DNA of 64,000 bases from Streptomyces sp. M41(2017) (GTDB lineage Bacteria > Actinomycetota > Actinomycetes > Streptomycetales > Streptomycetaceae), in contig NZ_MWFK01000001.1 in NCBI RefSeq assembly GCF_002078175.1, forward strand, positions 1,798,001 to 1,862,000. Reading direction: 5' to 3'. Positions within the stretch are counted from its first letter, which is position 1; each line of letters begins with the position of its first letter. The notes under the pieces were generated by a model. It was not told the DNA's origin. It was given only the letters and a program-made list of their open reading frames with translations, and searched no databases. Position numbers and translations under genes: made by a program. Shown piece after piece: positions 1-8,031 of the stretch.

Positions 1-294
1 CGAGAACGCCTCGATGAGCCGGGGGGCGAGCCCTACCATCGTCGGCTGCGGCCCGTCCCGGGTGGGAGCGACGTCGGCGATCCGCGGGGGGCTGCCCTTG
101 CTGACGTTGCTGAGGAGGCCGTCCGTCTGGAGCAGGCCGAGGGCCTGGCGGACGGTGCCGCGTTCCACACCGAACTCGTCGGCCAGCTCGGCCTGGGTGG
201 GCAGGCGGTCACCCGCCTTGAGCTCACCGGTCCGTATGCGCTCCCGGAGGGTGTCGGCGATCTGCTGCGGCGAGAGCCTTCTGCTGTCGTTCAC
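1..294 (-). CDS. devA: GntR-family regulator, DevA-type (partial; C-terminus off the left edge)
   Basis: This is the N-terminal 98 residues of a winged helix-turn-helix GntR regulator reading leftward off the window. The GntR core is clear (DTLRERIRTGELKAGDRLP, then LADEFGVERGTVRQALGLLQ). I start at GTG 294, which has AGGAGA about 9 nt upstream; an in-frame GTG at 300 sits too close to that site. It is a close paralogue of the complete regulator at 714-1616, and each faces a small membrane-protein gene. In S. coelicolor, devA (SCO4190) and its neighbouring paralogue devE (SCO4188) have this arrangement, and DevA is needed for normal aerial development. The symbol rests on recalled synteny and subfamily resemblance; the effector domain is not visible here. 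Confidence 0.72.
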   Translation of the reverse strand, partial: MNDSRRLSPQQIADTLRERIRTGELKAGDRLPTQAELADEFGVERGTVRQALGLLQTDGLLSNVSKGSPPRIADVAPTRDGPQPTMVGLAPRLIEAFS

Positions 295-327
295 GGCCAC
301 GTTCTCCTGAGTCACGACCAGACGCTT

Positions 328-354
328 CAACTGCCCTCCATCTACGGGCAGTTG
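328..354. promoter_or_regulatory. Palindromic operator candidate upstream of the partial GntR gene
   Basis: Perfect inverted repeat CAACTGCCC (328-336), a 9-nt spacer, then GGGCAGTTG (346-354), about 34 nt upstream of the GTG start. The second GntR module carries the same element with the same 9-nt spacer and one mismatch at 1629-1655, which argues for a functional operator. Autoregulation by GntR proteins is common; binding here is inferred. Confidence 0.6.
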
Positions 355-413
355 TTGGAAAGTTGTTTATGACTAGTAGCCAAGTGGGGACAACTTAACC
401 ATAGTTGGCAACC

Positions 414-426
414 AACCTGGCCAAGT
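414..426. promoter_or_regulatory. GTTGG-N3-CCAAC palindrome in the divergent promoter region
   Basis: Short perfect inverted repeat GTTGG-CAA-CCAAC between the regulator and the small membrane-protein gene. The equivalent gap of the second module has the same GTTGG-N3-CCAAC pattern at 1704-1718. It lies about 70 nt upstream of the small gene, so it is a plausible operator for that gene. Function is inferred from conservation between the two copies only. Confidence 0.5.
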
Positions 427-497
427 TGGCGGAAGTTTTGCCTCCCCATCGTGGCCGGTCCCCCTGCCGGCCCTCCTTCCACCGCAGGAGGAACCAC

Positions 498-686
498 ATG
501 CCCGTCATCGCCCTCCTCTCCGCCGTCTTCGTCGTCGGCTTCGAGCAGCTGGTCCAGTGGCAGTACGGTCCGTCCGGCATCGTCGGACTGCTGCTGCTCG
601 CCATCGGGATCAAGGCCAAGAGCCCCACGTGCAGCTCCATCGGGGCGGTCGTGCTCGCCCTGATGGTCTCGGGCCCGGCTCTGTGA
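498..686 (+). CDS. Small hydrophobic membrane protein, 62 aa, copy 1
   Basis: Starts at ATG 498 behind an excellent site (AGGAGGAACCAC). The 62-residue product has three hydrophobic stretches (about residues 2-17, 27-38 and 46-58) and the signature FEQLVQWQYGPSGIVG, shared with the 61-aa protein at 1836-2021 (FEQLIQWKYGPMGII). A GIKAKSP segment follows the second stretch and is matched by GLKAKNT in the paralogue. It is transcribed divergently from the DevA-type regulator. I do not recognise a function; a membrane-embedded product controlled by the adjacent GntR protein is the simplest inference. Confidence 0.8.
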   Translation: MPVIALLSAVFVVGFEQLVQWQYGPSGIVGLLLLAIGIKAKSPTCSSIGAVVLALMVSGPAL

Positions 687-713
687 GCTGCGCGGTACCG
701 CATCCGGGAGGCC

Positions 714-1616
714 TCAGCCCGAGAGCACCAGCTCGGAACTGATGGTCTCCCACAGCGCGTTGAACCACAGGTGGGACTGCTCCACGAACGTCGTGTCCCG
801 CAGCCCCGCGCCCTGGGCGAAGGGGAAGAGCGTGGAGCGGGTGCCCTGGACGTCGTACAGCTGCAACTGCTCATGGTCGATCTCCTCCTCCCGCCGGGCG
901 AGCGTGTAGTACGCGAAGAGCGCCTCGACGCCGTTGAGCAGGTACAGCTTCACCGGCGGGGTGAACGGCAGCGCCCGGAAGGTGACGCGGACATCGACGC
1001 CGTGCGAGGAACGCAGGGCCAACAGGTTGTGCCGCAGCACCTGCCCCTGCGCGTTGCGGTTGGCGAGCCAGTTGCGCTGGAGCCGGCTGTCGGTGCGGGC
1101 GTCGACGGGCGCCGGGAAGGCCAGGTCGATGTCACTGCTCGGAAGCAGCACCCGGACGTCCACCCTGGCCGGTTTCATGCGTCCGGCGTGAATCTGACGC
1201 AGCGGCTCCCCCATCGCCAGGGTCAGCGAGATCGACGTGAGACACAGCGCGTCGATCTCCACGTGCGGGGCGCGGAACGCGGCCGTCACCCGTGCGCCGA
1301 GTGCCACCGTGGTCGGCTGCGGCACGGCTTCCGGGCCGGTCAGAACCCTCTCGGGAGGCTCCGCGACGGTCGCCGGGCTCCCCTTGGACACGTCGACGAG
1401 CAGGTGCTCCGACTGGAGGATGCGCAGCGCCTGGCGCACCGCGCCGCGCTCGACCCCGAACTCGTCGGCCAGCCTGGCCTGGGTGGGCATGCGCTCGCCG
1501 GCCCGCAGCTGACCGGACCTGATCCGGCTGCGCAGCTCGTCGGCCACCTCGCGGTGTGACCTGGGTGGCCGTGGTGACCTCTTCCGCCCGTTGACGGCGG
1601 CATGTTCCGGCTCCAC
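714..1616 (-). CDS. devE: GntR-family regulator, DevA-type paralogue
   Basis: About 300 aa. The N-terminal winged helix-turn-helix (roughly residues 18-75; MPTQARLADEFGVERGAVRQ) is followed by a long C-terminal domain that does not look like FadR all-alpha or UTRA types. That fits the separate DevA-type effector fold. The DNA-binding part is nearly identical in plan to the partial regulator at 1-294. The start is uncertain: GTG 1616 is used here, with a TTG two codons upstream, and neither has a strong ribosome site. It faces the small membrane-protein gene at 1836 across an intergenic region bearing two palindromes. The devE name comes from recalled S. coelicolor gene order (SCO4188 next to devA). 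Confidence 0.75.
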   Translation of the reverse strand: MEPEHAAVNGRKRSPRPPRSHREVADELRSRIRSGQLRAGERMPTQARLADEFGVERGAVRQALRILQSEHLLVDVSKGSPATVAEPPERVLTGPEAVPQPTTVALGARVTAAFRAPHVEIDALCLTSISLTLAMGEPLRQIHAGRMKPARVDVRVLLPSSDIDLAFPAPVDARTDSRLQRNWLANRNAQGQVLRHNLLALRSSHGVDVRVTFRALPFTPPVKLYLLNGVEALFAYYTLARREEEIDHEQLQLYDVQGTRSTLFPFAQGAGLRDTTFVEQSHLWFNALWETISSELVLSG

Positions 1617-1628
1617 GACCAAACACTA

Positions 1629-1655
1629 CAACTTCCCGCCATCTTTGGGCAGTTG
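1629..1655. promoter_or_regulatory. Palindromic operator candidate upstream of the second GntR gene
   Basis: CAACTTCCC (1629-1637), 9-nt spacer, GGGCAGTTG (1647-1655): the same element as 328-354 with one arm mismatch, at a similar place just upstream of the regulator start. A conserved block follows both copies (GGGCAGTTG-N2-GGA, then a TTATGA hexamer), so the paired promoters are clearly related by duplication. Confidence 0.58.
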
Positions 1656-1703
1656 CCGGATAGGTGGTTATGAGTCGTCCCAACATGGAGATAACTAGGA
1701 GTG

Positions 1704-1718
1704 AGTTGGTCGCCAACT
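1704..1718. promoter_or_regulatory. AGTTGG-N3-CCAACT palindrome in the second divergent promoter region
   Basis: Perfect 6-bp arms with a 3-nt spacer (AGTTGG-TCG-CCAACT), corresponding to 414-426 of the first module. It is a candidate operator for the small membrane-protein gene at 1836. Confidence 0.5.
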
Positions 1719-1835
1719 TGCACAACATGGTCAAGCTTCCAGGGGGTTGGCCGCCTGAGCATCGCCTGCGGATCGGGTGACGGGGCGGACGGTCCTCAAC
1801 GGGGTTCGCCTCCCCGTCCCGAAGGAGGGACCGTC

Positions 1836-2021
1836 ATGCCGCTCATCGCCCTCGCCGTCGCCGCCCTCGCCATCGGATTCGAGCAGCTCATCCAGTGGAA
1901 ATACGGGCCGATGGGCATCATCGCGTTCGTCGCACTGTCCGTCGGCCTCAAGGCCAAGAACACCATGATCAGCGGCATCGGGGCGGTGATCCTCGTGATG
2001 CTGCTCGCCCAGTCCGGCTGA
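1836..2021 (+). CDS. Small hydrophobic membrane protein, 61 aa, copy 2
   Basis: ATG 1836 follows GAAGGAGG with good spacing. The product is 61 aa and is a paralogue of the protein at 498-686, sharing FEQL-Q-Y-GP-GI and KAK motifs in the same positions. Three hydrophobic segments separated by short polar turns suggest a membrane peptide. The duplicated pairing of each copy with a divergent GntR gene says the two belong to one functional unit. No known domain is recognised. A hairpin at 2051-2089 ends the gene. Confidence 0.8.
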   Translation: MPLIALAVAALAIGFEQLIQWKYGPMGIIAFVALSVGLKAKNTMISGIGAVILVMLLAQSG

Positions 2022-2050
2022 CCGGACGCGCGTCGTCCGCCAGCCCGGCC

Positions 2051-2089
2051 GACCGGTCTCCCCTCCGGAGGGGAGCCGGGAGCCCGGTC
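2051..2089 (+). terminator. Hairpin terminator after the second small membrane-protein gene
   Basis: Inner perfect palindrome CTCCCCTCCGGAGGGGAG (2058-2075) inside outer arms GACCGG/CCGGTC (2051-2056/2084-2089). It starts 29 nt after the stop codon. There is no U-tract, as is usual for Streptomyces terminators. Confidence 0.6.
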
Positions 2090-2244
2090 GGTCCGCACCA
2101 CCGCACCACCGGAAAACAACCACAACTGAATCGCTACGGATCAAGAGACAGGGATCGGCGACCCGTGATCAGAGATCAGAGATCACGGGAAGCGACAGCC
2201 CGGCACCCGCGTGGAAGGAGAACCGACGGACCGACAGCGGTAGT

Positions 2245-3519
2245 TCAGAAGATGTCCGGGCACCACGGTCGCCTGGACGTCCGCAGCAGGGCGTCGGCGA
2301 CGGAGGCGGCGCCCTCTTGCCGTTCCCGGACCCGGCCGAGTGCCACGAGCCGCTCCGCGGAGTCGTCACCGAGCCAGAGAGTGGCCAGGTCGGCGACCGG
2401 CACGGTGAGTTGGGCGTCATCGGTGGTCGGGGCGCAGGTCGCGGTCCCCTCCGCGGCGACGTGCAGCCGGTAGCGGCCACCCGTCGGCCCGCTCTCGTCC
2501 GTCACCTCCAGGACGAGCGTCCCGGCGGCTCCGTACGTCCGGGCCTCCAGGGCCCGTACGACGTCCAGGATGCGCACCCACAGCCAGTCCGACTGCGTGG
2601 TGATGCGCGCGGCTCGCGGGTCCGGCAGGAAGTGGGGCACCAGGTCGTCCGGGGCGCGCCTACCCGTCTTGACCCGGGCGATCCAGTCGATCGAGCAGAG
2701 GTACCGCCACAGGGCGCGCTCCGCCGCCGGCGTCACCGCGAGCAGCCAGTTCACCGTCGCGGTGTTCTGCGGCTGGTTGGAGTCGTCCCAGTGGTCGTCG
2801 GACTCGTAGGAGACCAGGCCCTCGATCTCGCCGGACGCCGAGCGGTACGCGGCGTAGAAGGGTTCCTTCCAGGGGTCGCCGCCGAGTCGCAGGACACCGG
2901 TGTTGATCTGCCACCAGCGGTCGTCACGGTTGATGGCGCCGGGCCGGTCGCGGCGGAAGCGTTCGTGCAGTCCGGGTCCGTCGCGGCGCACGTCGTCGGC
3001 GTCCACGAGGTCGACGCGGCCGCCGTCGGCGGGGCCCGCCCAGCGGGGGTCGAGGCCCGTGCGCGCGACGTCGATGGTCCACTCGGCGGTGGTCGTGACG
3101 GGGCCGAAGCCGTAGCGGCCGTAGATCGGGTACTCGGCGGCGATGAGCGTCGCGACGACGTCGCCGCGTTCCCTGGCCGCGGCGAGGTCGGCCTCCATCA
3201 TGCGGGTGAGGAGGCCGCGGCGGCGGTGCGTGGGCGAGACCGTGACGCTGGAGATCGCGTCCGCGGGGACGGTCGCGCCGCCCACCACGGTCAGCTCCTG
3301 GGGGAACGACCGGAACGTCGCCACACAGCGGTCCCCGTCGTACGCGCCCAGGGTGCGCGGCAGGACCAGTCCCGCGCCGCGCGCCTCGGTCTCCTCCTTG
3401 GACACCGCCGGCGGGCGCAGGAACCCCGTGTTCAGCGCGCGCAGCCAGTCCGGGATGTCGGGGGGTGCGAGGGGGCGGACCGTGAGGGGGGTGGGGGCGG
3501 GGGTGTCGTGCGGGGTCAT
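2245..3519 (-). CDS. Eis-like GNAT-family N-acetyltransferase
   Basis: 424 aa, matching the usual Eis length of about 400. The N-terminal GNAT domain (about residues 10-160) carries the acetyl-CoA loop [17 protein letters not shown] and the segment [11 protein letters not shown], whose Tyr corresponds to the proposed general acid of Eis. A second GNAT-like region and a C-terminal sterol-carrier-like domain follow. The protein ends in Phe, and in Eis the terminal carboxylate is part of the active site. Eis proteins acetylate amines such as aminoglycosides or lysine side chains; the natural substrate here cannot be read from sequence. ATG 3519 is the first good start. The gene stands alone, with repeats upstream. 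Confidence 0.85.
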   Translation of the reverse strand: MTPHDTPAPTPLTVRPLAPPDIPDWLRALNTGFLRPPAVSKEETEARGAGLVLPRTLGAYDGDRCVATFRSFPQELTVVGGATVPADAISSVTVSPTHRRRGLLTRMMEADLAAARERGDVVATLIAAEYPIYGRYGFGPVTTTAEWTIDVARTGLDPRWAGPADGGRVDLVDADDVRRDGPGLHERFRRDRPGAINRDDRWWQINTGVLRLGGDPWKEPFYAAYRSASGEIEGLVSYESDDHWDDSNQPQNTATVNWLLAVTPAAERALWRYLCSIDWIARVKTGRRAPDDLVPHFLPDPRAARITTQSDWLWVRILDVVRALEARTYGAAGTLVLEVTDESGPTGGRYRLHVAAEGTATCAPTTDDAQLTVPVADLATLWLGDDSAERLVALGRVRERQEGAASVADALLRTSRRPWCPDIF

Positions 3520-3599
3520 GGGCCCACGCTAGGTGTCCGTCGGCGGGGTGTCGCGGGGATTTCCGTGGCCCCGGGTCCGCCGCCCGGCCCCGGGCCCCG

Positions 3600-3855
3600 G
3601 TCGCCGGACCGGCGCGCGCCCGGTGAGGGCTTGTCGCGCCGTTCCCCGCGCCCCTGAACACCACCCGGCGCCACCGGGGCTCCGCTCCCGGTCGACGGAC
3701 CGGCGCGCGCCCGGTGGGGGCTTGTCGCGCCGTTCCCCGCGCCCCTGAACACCACCCGGCGCCACCGGGGCTCCGCCCCCGACCCCGCTCCCGGTCCTCT
3801 GACCCGCGCGCGCCCGGTGAGGGCTTGTCGCGCTGTTCCCCGCGCCCCTGATGGG
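3600..3855. repeat. Three-copy intergenic repeat (Streptomyces REP-like)
   Basis: About 80-bp units recur three times, recognisable by GCGCGCGCCCGGTG followed by GGGCTTGTCGCGC and then GTTCCCCGCGCCCCTGA. The first two copies also share the tail ACACCACCCGGCGCC and CACCGGGGCTCCG. The GTTCCCCGCGCCCCTGA core is a familiar dispersed intergenic element in Streptomyces. The array fills the gap between the acetyltransferase and asparaginase genes and leaves no room for another gene. Confidence 0.8.
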
Positions 3856-3866
3856 CCGCATGTCCG

Positions 3867-4925
3867 TCAGAACGTGGCCCTGATCTCGCCCACCTCCCTG
3901 CCTCCGCCCAGCAGAGGGGCCTTGCCTATCTGCTGGAGGATCGGGGATCGCACGTTCAGGAGGGTCAGGGCTCGGGCGAGGACCGGGCCCAGGGCTCGGG
4001 TGGCGCCGTCGTCGATCTTGAAGGCGAGGGCGCGGCCGTCCGGAAGGGCGACCGCCTGGACCGCTTCGGCGCCCATCTTGGACAGCGCACCCGGGATCTC
4101 CCGCATCAGCCAGGTGTCGGGCCGCCGGGTGCCCGCGACGTACTCGGGATGGGCCCGCATGGCGTCGGCGACGCGGCGCTCCGCGGAACCGGGGGCGGCG
4201 AGGACGAAGTGGCGGAAGGCGCGGGCCAGACCGGTGAGACCGATGGCCATCAGAGGCGCCCCGCAGCCGTCCGTACCGACCGCCGCGACCGGCTCCCCCG
4301 CGGCCTCCTCCACCACCGTGTGGATCAGCTGCTGGAGCGGGTGCCCGGGGTCGAGGTACGACTCGGTGGGCCAGCCGCGCAGGACGCAGACCGCGAGCAT
4401 CGCCGTGTGCTTGCCCGAGCAGTTCATGGTGACCCGGTCGCGCACGGCACCGGAGGCGAGGTAGGTCTCCGCCTCGACGGCGTCGAGCGGCAGGTCGGGC
4501 GGGCACTGGAGCTGGTCGGCAGTGAGCCCGTGCTCGACGAGCATCTTCCGCACCAGGTCGCGGTGGAAGATCTCCCCGGAGTGGCTGGCGGCGGCGAGGG
4601 CGAGGCGTTCCCCCGACAGGTCGAGGCCGGCACGCAGGACGCCCGCCGCCTGCATGGGCTTGTTCGAGGAGCGCGGGAAGACGGGCGCCGTCACGTCACC
4701 GAGCGCCAGCTCGACGGACCCGTCGGCGGCCAGCAGGACCAGGCTGCCGCGATGGTGTCCCTCGACGAACCCGGACCGTACGACCTCGGCGAGCACCGGC
4801 AAAGGAGCGGCGGGGATCCCGGCCCGGGCGGCGGACAGGGCGGACATGCCGTCGGGGGCGGAGGGATCCGCGGATATGCCGTCCGGGGCGGAGGAACCCT
4901 CGGGCGTGCGGGAGGTGGCGGGCAT
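3867..4925 (-). CDS. L-asparaginase II family protein
   Basis: 352 aa of the bacterial type II asparaginase family (PF06089-like), which hydrolyses L-asparagine to aspartate and ammonia and is unrelated to the E. coli AnsB fold. Recognisable family segments include RSGFVEGHHRGSLV, the stretch SSNKPMQAAG, AAASHSGE, NCSGKHTAMLA and GTDGCGAPLMAIGLTGLARAF. The first 35 residues are a Ser/Ala/Asp-Gly repetitive stretch (SAPDG repeats), encoded by near-identical DNA repeats around 4845-4905 and probably dispensable. ATG 4925 has AAGG upstream but inside a stem. No signal peptide is evident, so the enzyme is probably cytoplasmic. Confidence 0.88.
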   Translation of the reverse strand: MPATSRTPEGSSAPDGISADPSAPDGMSALSAARAGIPAAPLPVLAEVVRSGFVEGHHRGSLVLLAADGSVELALGDVTAPVFPRSSNKPMQAAGVLRAGLDLSGERLALAAASHSGEIFHRDLVRKMLVEHGLTADQLQCPPDLPLDAVEAETYLASGAVRDRVTMNCSGKHTAMLAVCVLRGWPTESYLDPGHPLQQLIHTVVEEAAGEPVAAVGTDGCGAPLMAIGLTGLARAFRHFVLAAPGSAERRVADAMRAHPEYVAGTRRPDTWLMREIPGALSKMGAEAVQAVALPDGRALAFKIDDGATRALGPVLARALTLLNVRSPILQQIGKAPLLGGGREVGEIRATF

Positions 4926-4929
4926 CGGC

Positions 4930-4969
4930 GGTGACCTTCCGGGACGGGACCCGCCCGGAAGGCGTCACC
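4930..4969 (-). terminator. Hairpin between rsiG and the asparaginase start
   Basis: Outer arms GGTGAC/GTCACC (4930-4935/4964-4969) enclose CTTCCGGG and CCCGGAAG arms. It is probably the terminator of the upstream rsiG transcript. It also buries the AAGG that would serve as ribosome site for the asparaginase gene, so it could restrain that start in read-through RNA. Confidence 0.5.
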
Positions 4970-5065
4970 CGGGTCGTACCCGGACCGCGCCCTCCACCGC
5001 GGAGCGGGGCCGCCTCTCCAGGGTCGGGCGTGCCCCTCGGCCCCGGGATCGCCGGGGCCGCCGCG

Positions 5066-5722
5066 TCACATGAGCAGGTCGTCTACTTGTGCTTCGCCTT
5101 CACGGTACCTGCGGGCGATCTCCGCGCTGCAGTCGTCCGCGGTGCGCTGGAGCTGCTGGCGCTGCCGGGAGACCTGCTGCTCGTAGCGGACGAGACGGCC
5201 GAGACCCGCGCCCAGCTCTTCGTCCGTCCGGGCGTCCAGGTCCGACAGCTCCACCTCGGCGAGCATGTCGGCGGCGAGCGCCCGGTACTCCTCGCTGTGC
5301 GGCGTACCGACGGTCACATGGCGGGCCGAGGAGCGGTGGCGGGCCGGCGCGTCCGTGAGGATCTCCGAGAGCCGCTCGACGACGGACGGCTCCCTGGCGG
5401 GCAGGAACGGCCGGTGTCCCGGGGCCGCGGCGGGCATCCTCCGCTGTCCCCTGCGGGCGATCTCCGCGCGCAGGATGTCGATCCGCCCCTGGAGGAGCCG
5501 CCGTACGTAGCTGAGGTCGGCCTCGTCCCGCTGGGCCTCCCGGCGCAGGGTCCGCAGCTCGGGCAGCCGGAGCACGCCGAGACCGGGCCGGCCGGCGTCG
5601 GCGGGCAGCGGGCCGCTGTCGGTGCGCTGCACCGGCGGCCGGGACGCCGCCCGAGCCGTCCGTGCGCTCGTGCGGGTCAATGACACGGCTCCGGGCTGCC
5701 GCCCTGTACTCGGTGTGCTCAT
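5066..5722 (-). CDS. rsiG: RsiG, c-di-GMP-dependent anti-sigma factor for WhiG
   Basis: 218 aa, largely helical with a disordered N-terminus. The published c-di-GMP motif of RsiG, E-x3-S-x2-R-x3-Q-x3-D, occurs exactly twice: E67/S71/R74/Q78/D82 and E181/S185/R188/Q192/D196. The two copies sit on two predicted long helices separated by a less structured linker. In Streptomyces, RsiG bound to c-di-GMP sequesters the sporulation sigma factor WhiG. The gene is monocistronic here, with whiG not in the window, as expected for an unlinked anti-sigma factor. ATG 5722 follows AGAGGCAC. The double motif makes this call strong despite low overall complexity. Confidence 0.9.
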   Translation of the reverse strand: MSTPSTGRQPGAVSLTRTSARTARAASRPPVQRTDSGPLPADAGRPGLGVLRLPELRTLRREAQRDEADLSYVRRLLQGRIDILRAEIARRGQRRMPAAAPGHRPFLPAREPSVVERLSEILTDAPARHRSSARHVTVGTPHSEEYRALAADMLAEVELSDLDARTDEELGAGLGRLVRYEQQVSRQRQQLQRTADDCSAEIARRYREGEAQVDDLLM

Positions 5723-5917
5723 GTGCCTCTACCGTCCCCTCGACCGGCGCGGTCCACCCACCGGGTGCACCGCAACACCCCGCATGGTGCCACCCCCGGT
5801 GGTCGCTATGTGACCGAGTGCCCCCGATCGGCCCCAGATGGGGGGTTAGTAACCTCCGGAAATCACGCGAAGGGCCCGCAGCGCGTCACGCCGGCGGCGC
5901 ACGGCATCATGGTCGGC

Positions 5918-6343
5918 ATGCGTGCGGTGGTGCAGAGGGTGGACGGCGCGAGCGTCGTCGTGGACGGCGAGACGGTCGGCGAGATCGACGGCGAGGGGCT
6001 GTGCGTCCTGGTCGGGGTCACGCACGAGGACACCAAGGAGAAGGCGGCCCAACTCGCCCGGAAACTCTGGTCCGTCCGGATGCTGAGCGAGGAGCGGTCC
6101 TGCTCCGACATCGACGCGCCCCTGCTGGTCATCAGCCAGTTCACGCTGTACGGCGACGCCCGCAAGGGCCGCCGCCCCACCTGGAACGCCGCCGCCCCCG
6201 GCGATGTCGCCGAGCCGCTCGTCGACGAGGTCGTGGCCCAGCTCCGCGCCCTGGGCGCCACCGTGGCCACGGGCCGCTTCGGAGCGCAGATGCGGGTCTC
6301 GCTCACGAACGACGGCCCGTTCACCGTCCTCCTGGAGATGTGA
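5918..6343 (+). CDS. dtd: D-aminoacyl-tRNA deacylase
   Basis: 141 aa, the normal Dtd size. It removes D-amino acids (and glycine) mischarged on tRNA. It begins [17 protein letters not shown], carries [12 protein letters not shown] (the family SQFTLYGD motif) and ends with the paired motif [14 protein letters not shown] (the NDGPVT-type cross-subunit motif). I chose ATG 5918 because the family starts exactly here; an upstream in-frame ATG at 5909 would add three residues. A CATCAT hexamer ends 7 nt before the ATG, so the mRNA may be leaderless. It is divergent from rsiG. Confidence 0.93.
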   Translation: MRAVVQRVDGASVVVDGETVGEIDGEGLCVLVGVTHEDTKEKAAQLARKLWSVRMLSEERSCSDIDAPLLVISQFTLYGDARKGRRPTWNAAAPGDVAEPLVDEVVAQLRALGATVATGRFGAQMRVSLTNDGPFTVLLEM

Positions 6344-6472
6344 GCCCGGCCCCTCCCGCTGGAAGGACCCCGCCGACCTCACCGGCCGCACAGACCTCAC
6401 AGACCATGAGGTCCTGCGGGGGCCATGGCGTCCTGCGGGCCCACGCACGACCCTCCTACGGCTCGGCCACGC

Positions 6473-7438
6473 CTACGGCTCGACCACGACCTCCTGCGCC
6501 GCCGCCGTCGAGTCCGCCGTCAGCGGGGCGTCGAGCGGCACGTTGCGCTTCACGAGGGCGAGGGCGATCGGGCCCAGCTCGTGGTGGCGTACGGCGGTCG
6601 TGATGAAGCCGATCTTGCGGCCGTCGGGACCGTCCGCGGAGAGACGCAGCTCGGTGCCGTGCGCGGGCAGGTGGACCTCGCTGCCGTCGAGGTGCAGGAA
6701 GACCAGGCGGCGCGGGGGCTTGCCCAGGTTCTGGACGCGGGCGACGGTCTCCTGGCCGCGGTAGCAGCCCTTCTGGAGGTGCACGGCGCTGCCGATCCAG
6801 CCCAGCTCGTGCGGGATGGTGCGGTGGTCGGTCTCGAAGCCGAGGCGCGGCCGGTGCTGTTCGACGCGCAGCGCCTCGTGGGCGAGGAGTCCGGCGGCCG
6901 GGCCGGCCTTCTGCGCGTAGGACTCCAGGTCCGCGCGCGGCAGGAAGAGATCACGGCCGTACGGCGTCTCGCGGACGACGACGCCCTCGGGGACCTCGGC
7001 GATCGAACCGGCCGGGAGGTACACCACGGCGATGTCGGCCGTGCGGTCGGTGACGTCCACGCGGTAGAAGAACTTCATGGACTCCAGGTAAGCGATTAGC
7101 GCTTCCTGGGTGTCCGGTTCCGTGTGCATCCACACCGTCGTGCCGTCGTCGACGAGGTAGAGCGCGTGCTCGATGTGGCCGTTGGCGGAGAGGATCAGCG
7201 CCTCCGTGGCCTCGCCCACCGGGAGGTCGGTGACGTGCTGGGTGAGCAGCAGGTGCAGCCAGGTGAGCCGGTCGTCGCCGGTGACGGTGACGACACCGCG
7301 GTGCGAGAGGTCCACGAAGCCGAGGCCGTCGGCGAGGGCGCGCTGCTCGCGGAACAGGTCGCCGTAGTGCGCCGCGACGCCTTCGTCCACGCCTTCGGCG
7401 GGAACGGCGCCGGGCAGGGACAGGAGGGAGCTCTTCAT
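6473..7438 (-). CDS. ygfZ: Folate-binding YgfZ/GcvT-like protein
   Basis: 321 aa. YgfZ proteins bind tetrahydrofolate and assist repair or assembly of Fe-S clusters. The hallmark K-G-C-Y-x-G-Q-E motif is present (QKGCYRGQETVAR), together with the GcvT-type fold regions FVDLSHRGVVTVTGDDRLTWLH and LLAHEALRVEQHRPRLG. The start is probably ATG 7438 (MKSSLLSLPG) or ATG 7444 six bases upstream; no strong ribosome site separates them. It lies 90 nt downstream of nur, in the same direction. Confidence 0.9.
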   Translation of the reverse strand: MKSSLLSLPGAVPAEGVDEGVAAHYGDLFREQRALADGLGFVDLSHRGVVTVTGDDRLTWLHLLLTQHVTDLPVGEATEALILSANGHIEHALYLVDDGTTVWMHTEPDTQEALIAYLESMKFFYRVDVTDRTADIAVVYLPAGSIAEVPEGVVVRETPYGRDLFLPRADLESYAQKAGPAAGLLAHEALRVEQHRPRLGFETDHRTIPHELGWIGSAVHLQKGCYRGQETVARVQNLGKPPRRLVFLHLDGSEVHLPAHGTELRLSADGPDGRKIGFITTAVRHHELGPIALALVKRNVPLDAPLTADSTAAAQEVVVEP

Positions 7439-7528
7439 GGACATACACACTACGACCGTGGGGTCGTCATTTTTATTTCTGCGGCCCGGCCGACCGACCA
7501 CCCCGGGGGAGGAAGGACCGCTTCCCGG

Positions 7529-7954
7529 TCACTTCTGCCGGGCGGCGCAGTCCTTGCAGCGGCCGAAGATCGCGAAGTGCTTCATGTCCGTCTCGAAGCC
7601 GAAGCTGTCCCGGAGCTTCGCGGTGAACTCGGCGGCGACGGACACGTCGGCCTCGATGACGTTCGTGCAGTCCCGGCAGACGAGGTGGATGTGATGGTGC
7701 CGGTCGGCCAGGTGGTACGTCGGCGCGCCGTGCCCGAGGTGGGCGTGGCTGACCAGCCCGAGCTCCTCCAGGAGCTCCAGGGTCCGGTAGACGGTGGAGA
7801 TGTTGACCCCCGACGCCGTCTTCCTCACTTCCACGAGGATGTCGTCGGGGGTCGCGTGCTCCAGGGTGTCCACTGCTTCGAGGACAAGCTGACGCTGCGG
7901 CGTCAGCCGGTAGCCGCGCTGCCTGAGGTCGCTCTTCCAGTCGGTGCTCACCAC
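7529..7954 (-). CDS. nur: Nur, nickel-responsive Fur-family repressor
   Basis: 141 aa. The N-terminal winged helix (RQRGYRLTPQRQLVLEAV) and C-terminal dimer domain are typical of Fur. Counting from the GTG at 7954, the published Nur ligand positions all match: H33, H86, H88 and H90 (nickel site) and H70, H72 and H126 (M-site). Two C-x2-C pairs (93/96 and 133/136) suit a structural zinc site. Nur represses nickel uptake and the Fe-superoxide dismutase gene in S. coelicolor, so a nickel role is favoured over Fur or Zur. No target gene is adjacent. The gene starts GTG-GTG-AGC; numbering supports the first GTG. Confidence 0.92.
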   Translation of the reverse strand: MVSTDWKSDLRQRGYRLTPQRQLVLEAVDTLEHATPDDILVEVRKTASGVNISTVYRTLELLEELGLVSHAHLGHGAPTYHLADRHHHIHLVCRDCTNVIEADVSVAAEFTAKLRDSFGFETDMKHFAIFGRCKDCAARQK

Positions 7955-8031
7955 ACTGGAAGTCTAGGACCATTCGCCGCCGAACCGACCTGACGAACGG
8001 CGGCGGCTGCCGGGGGCGGGCGGGCAGGGGC

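Noticed and set aside
3600..3855. CRISPR array or transposon remnant
   Set aside because: Only three long copies of a known type of intergenic element; no spacers, no transposase, no terminal inverted repeats.
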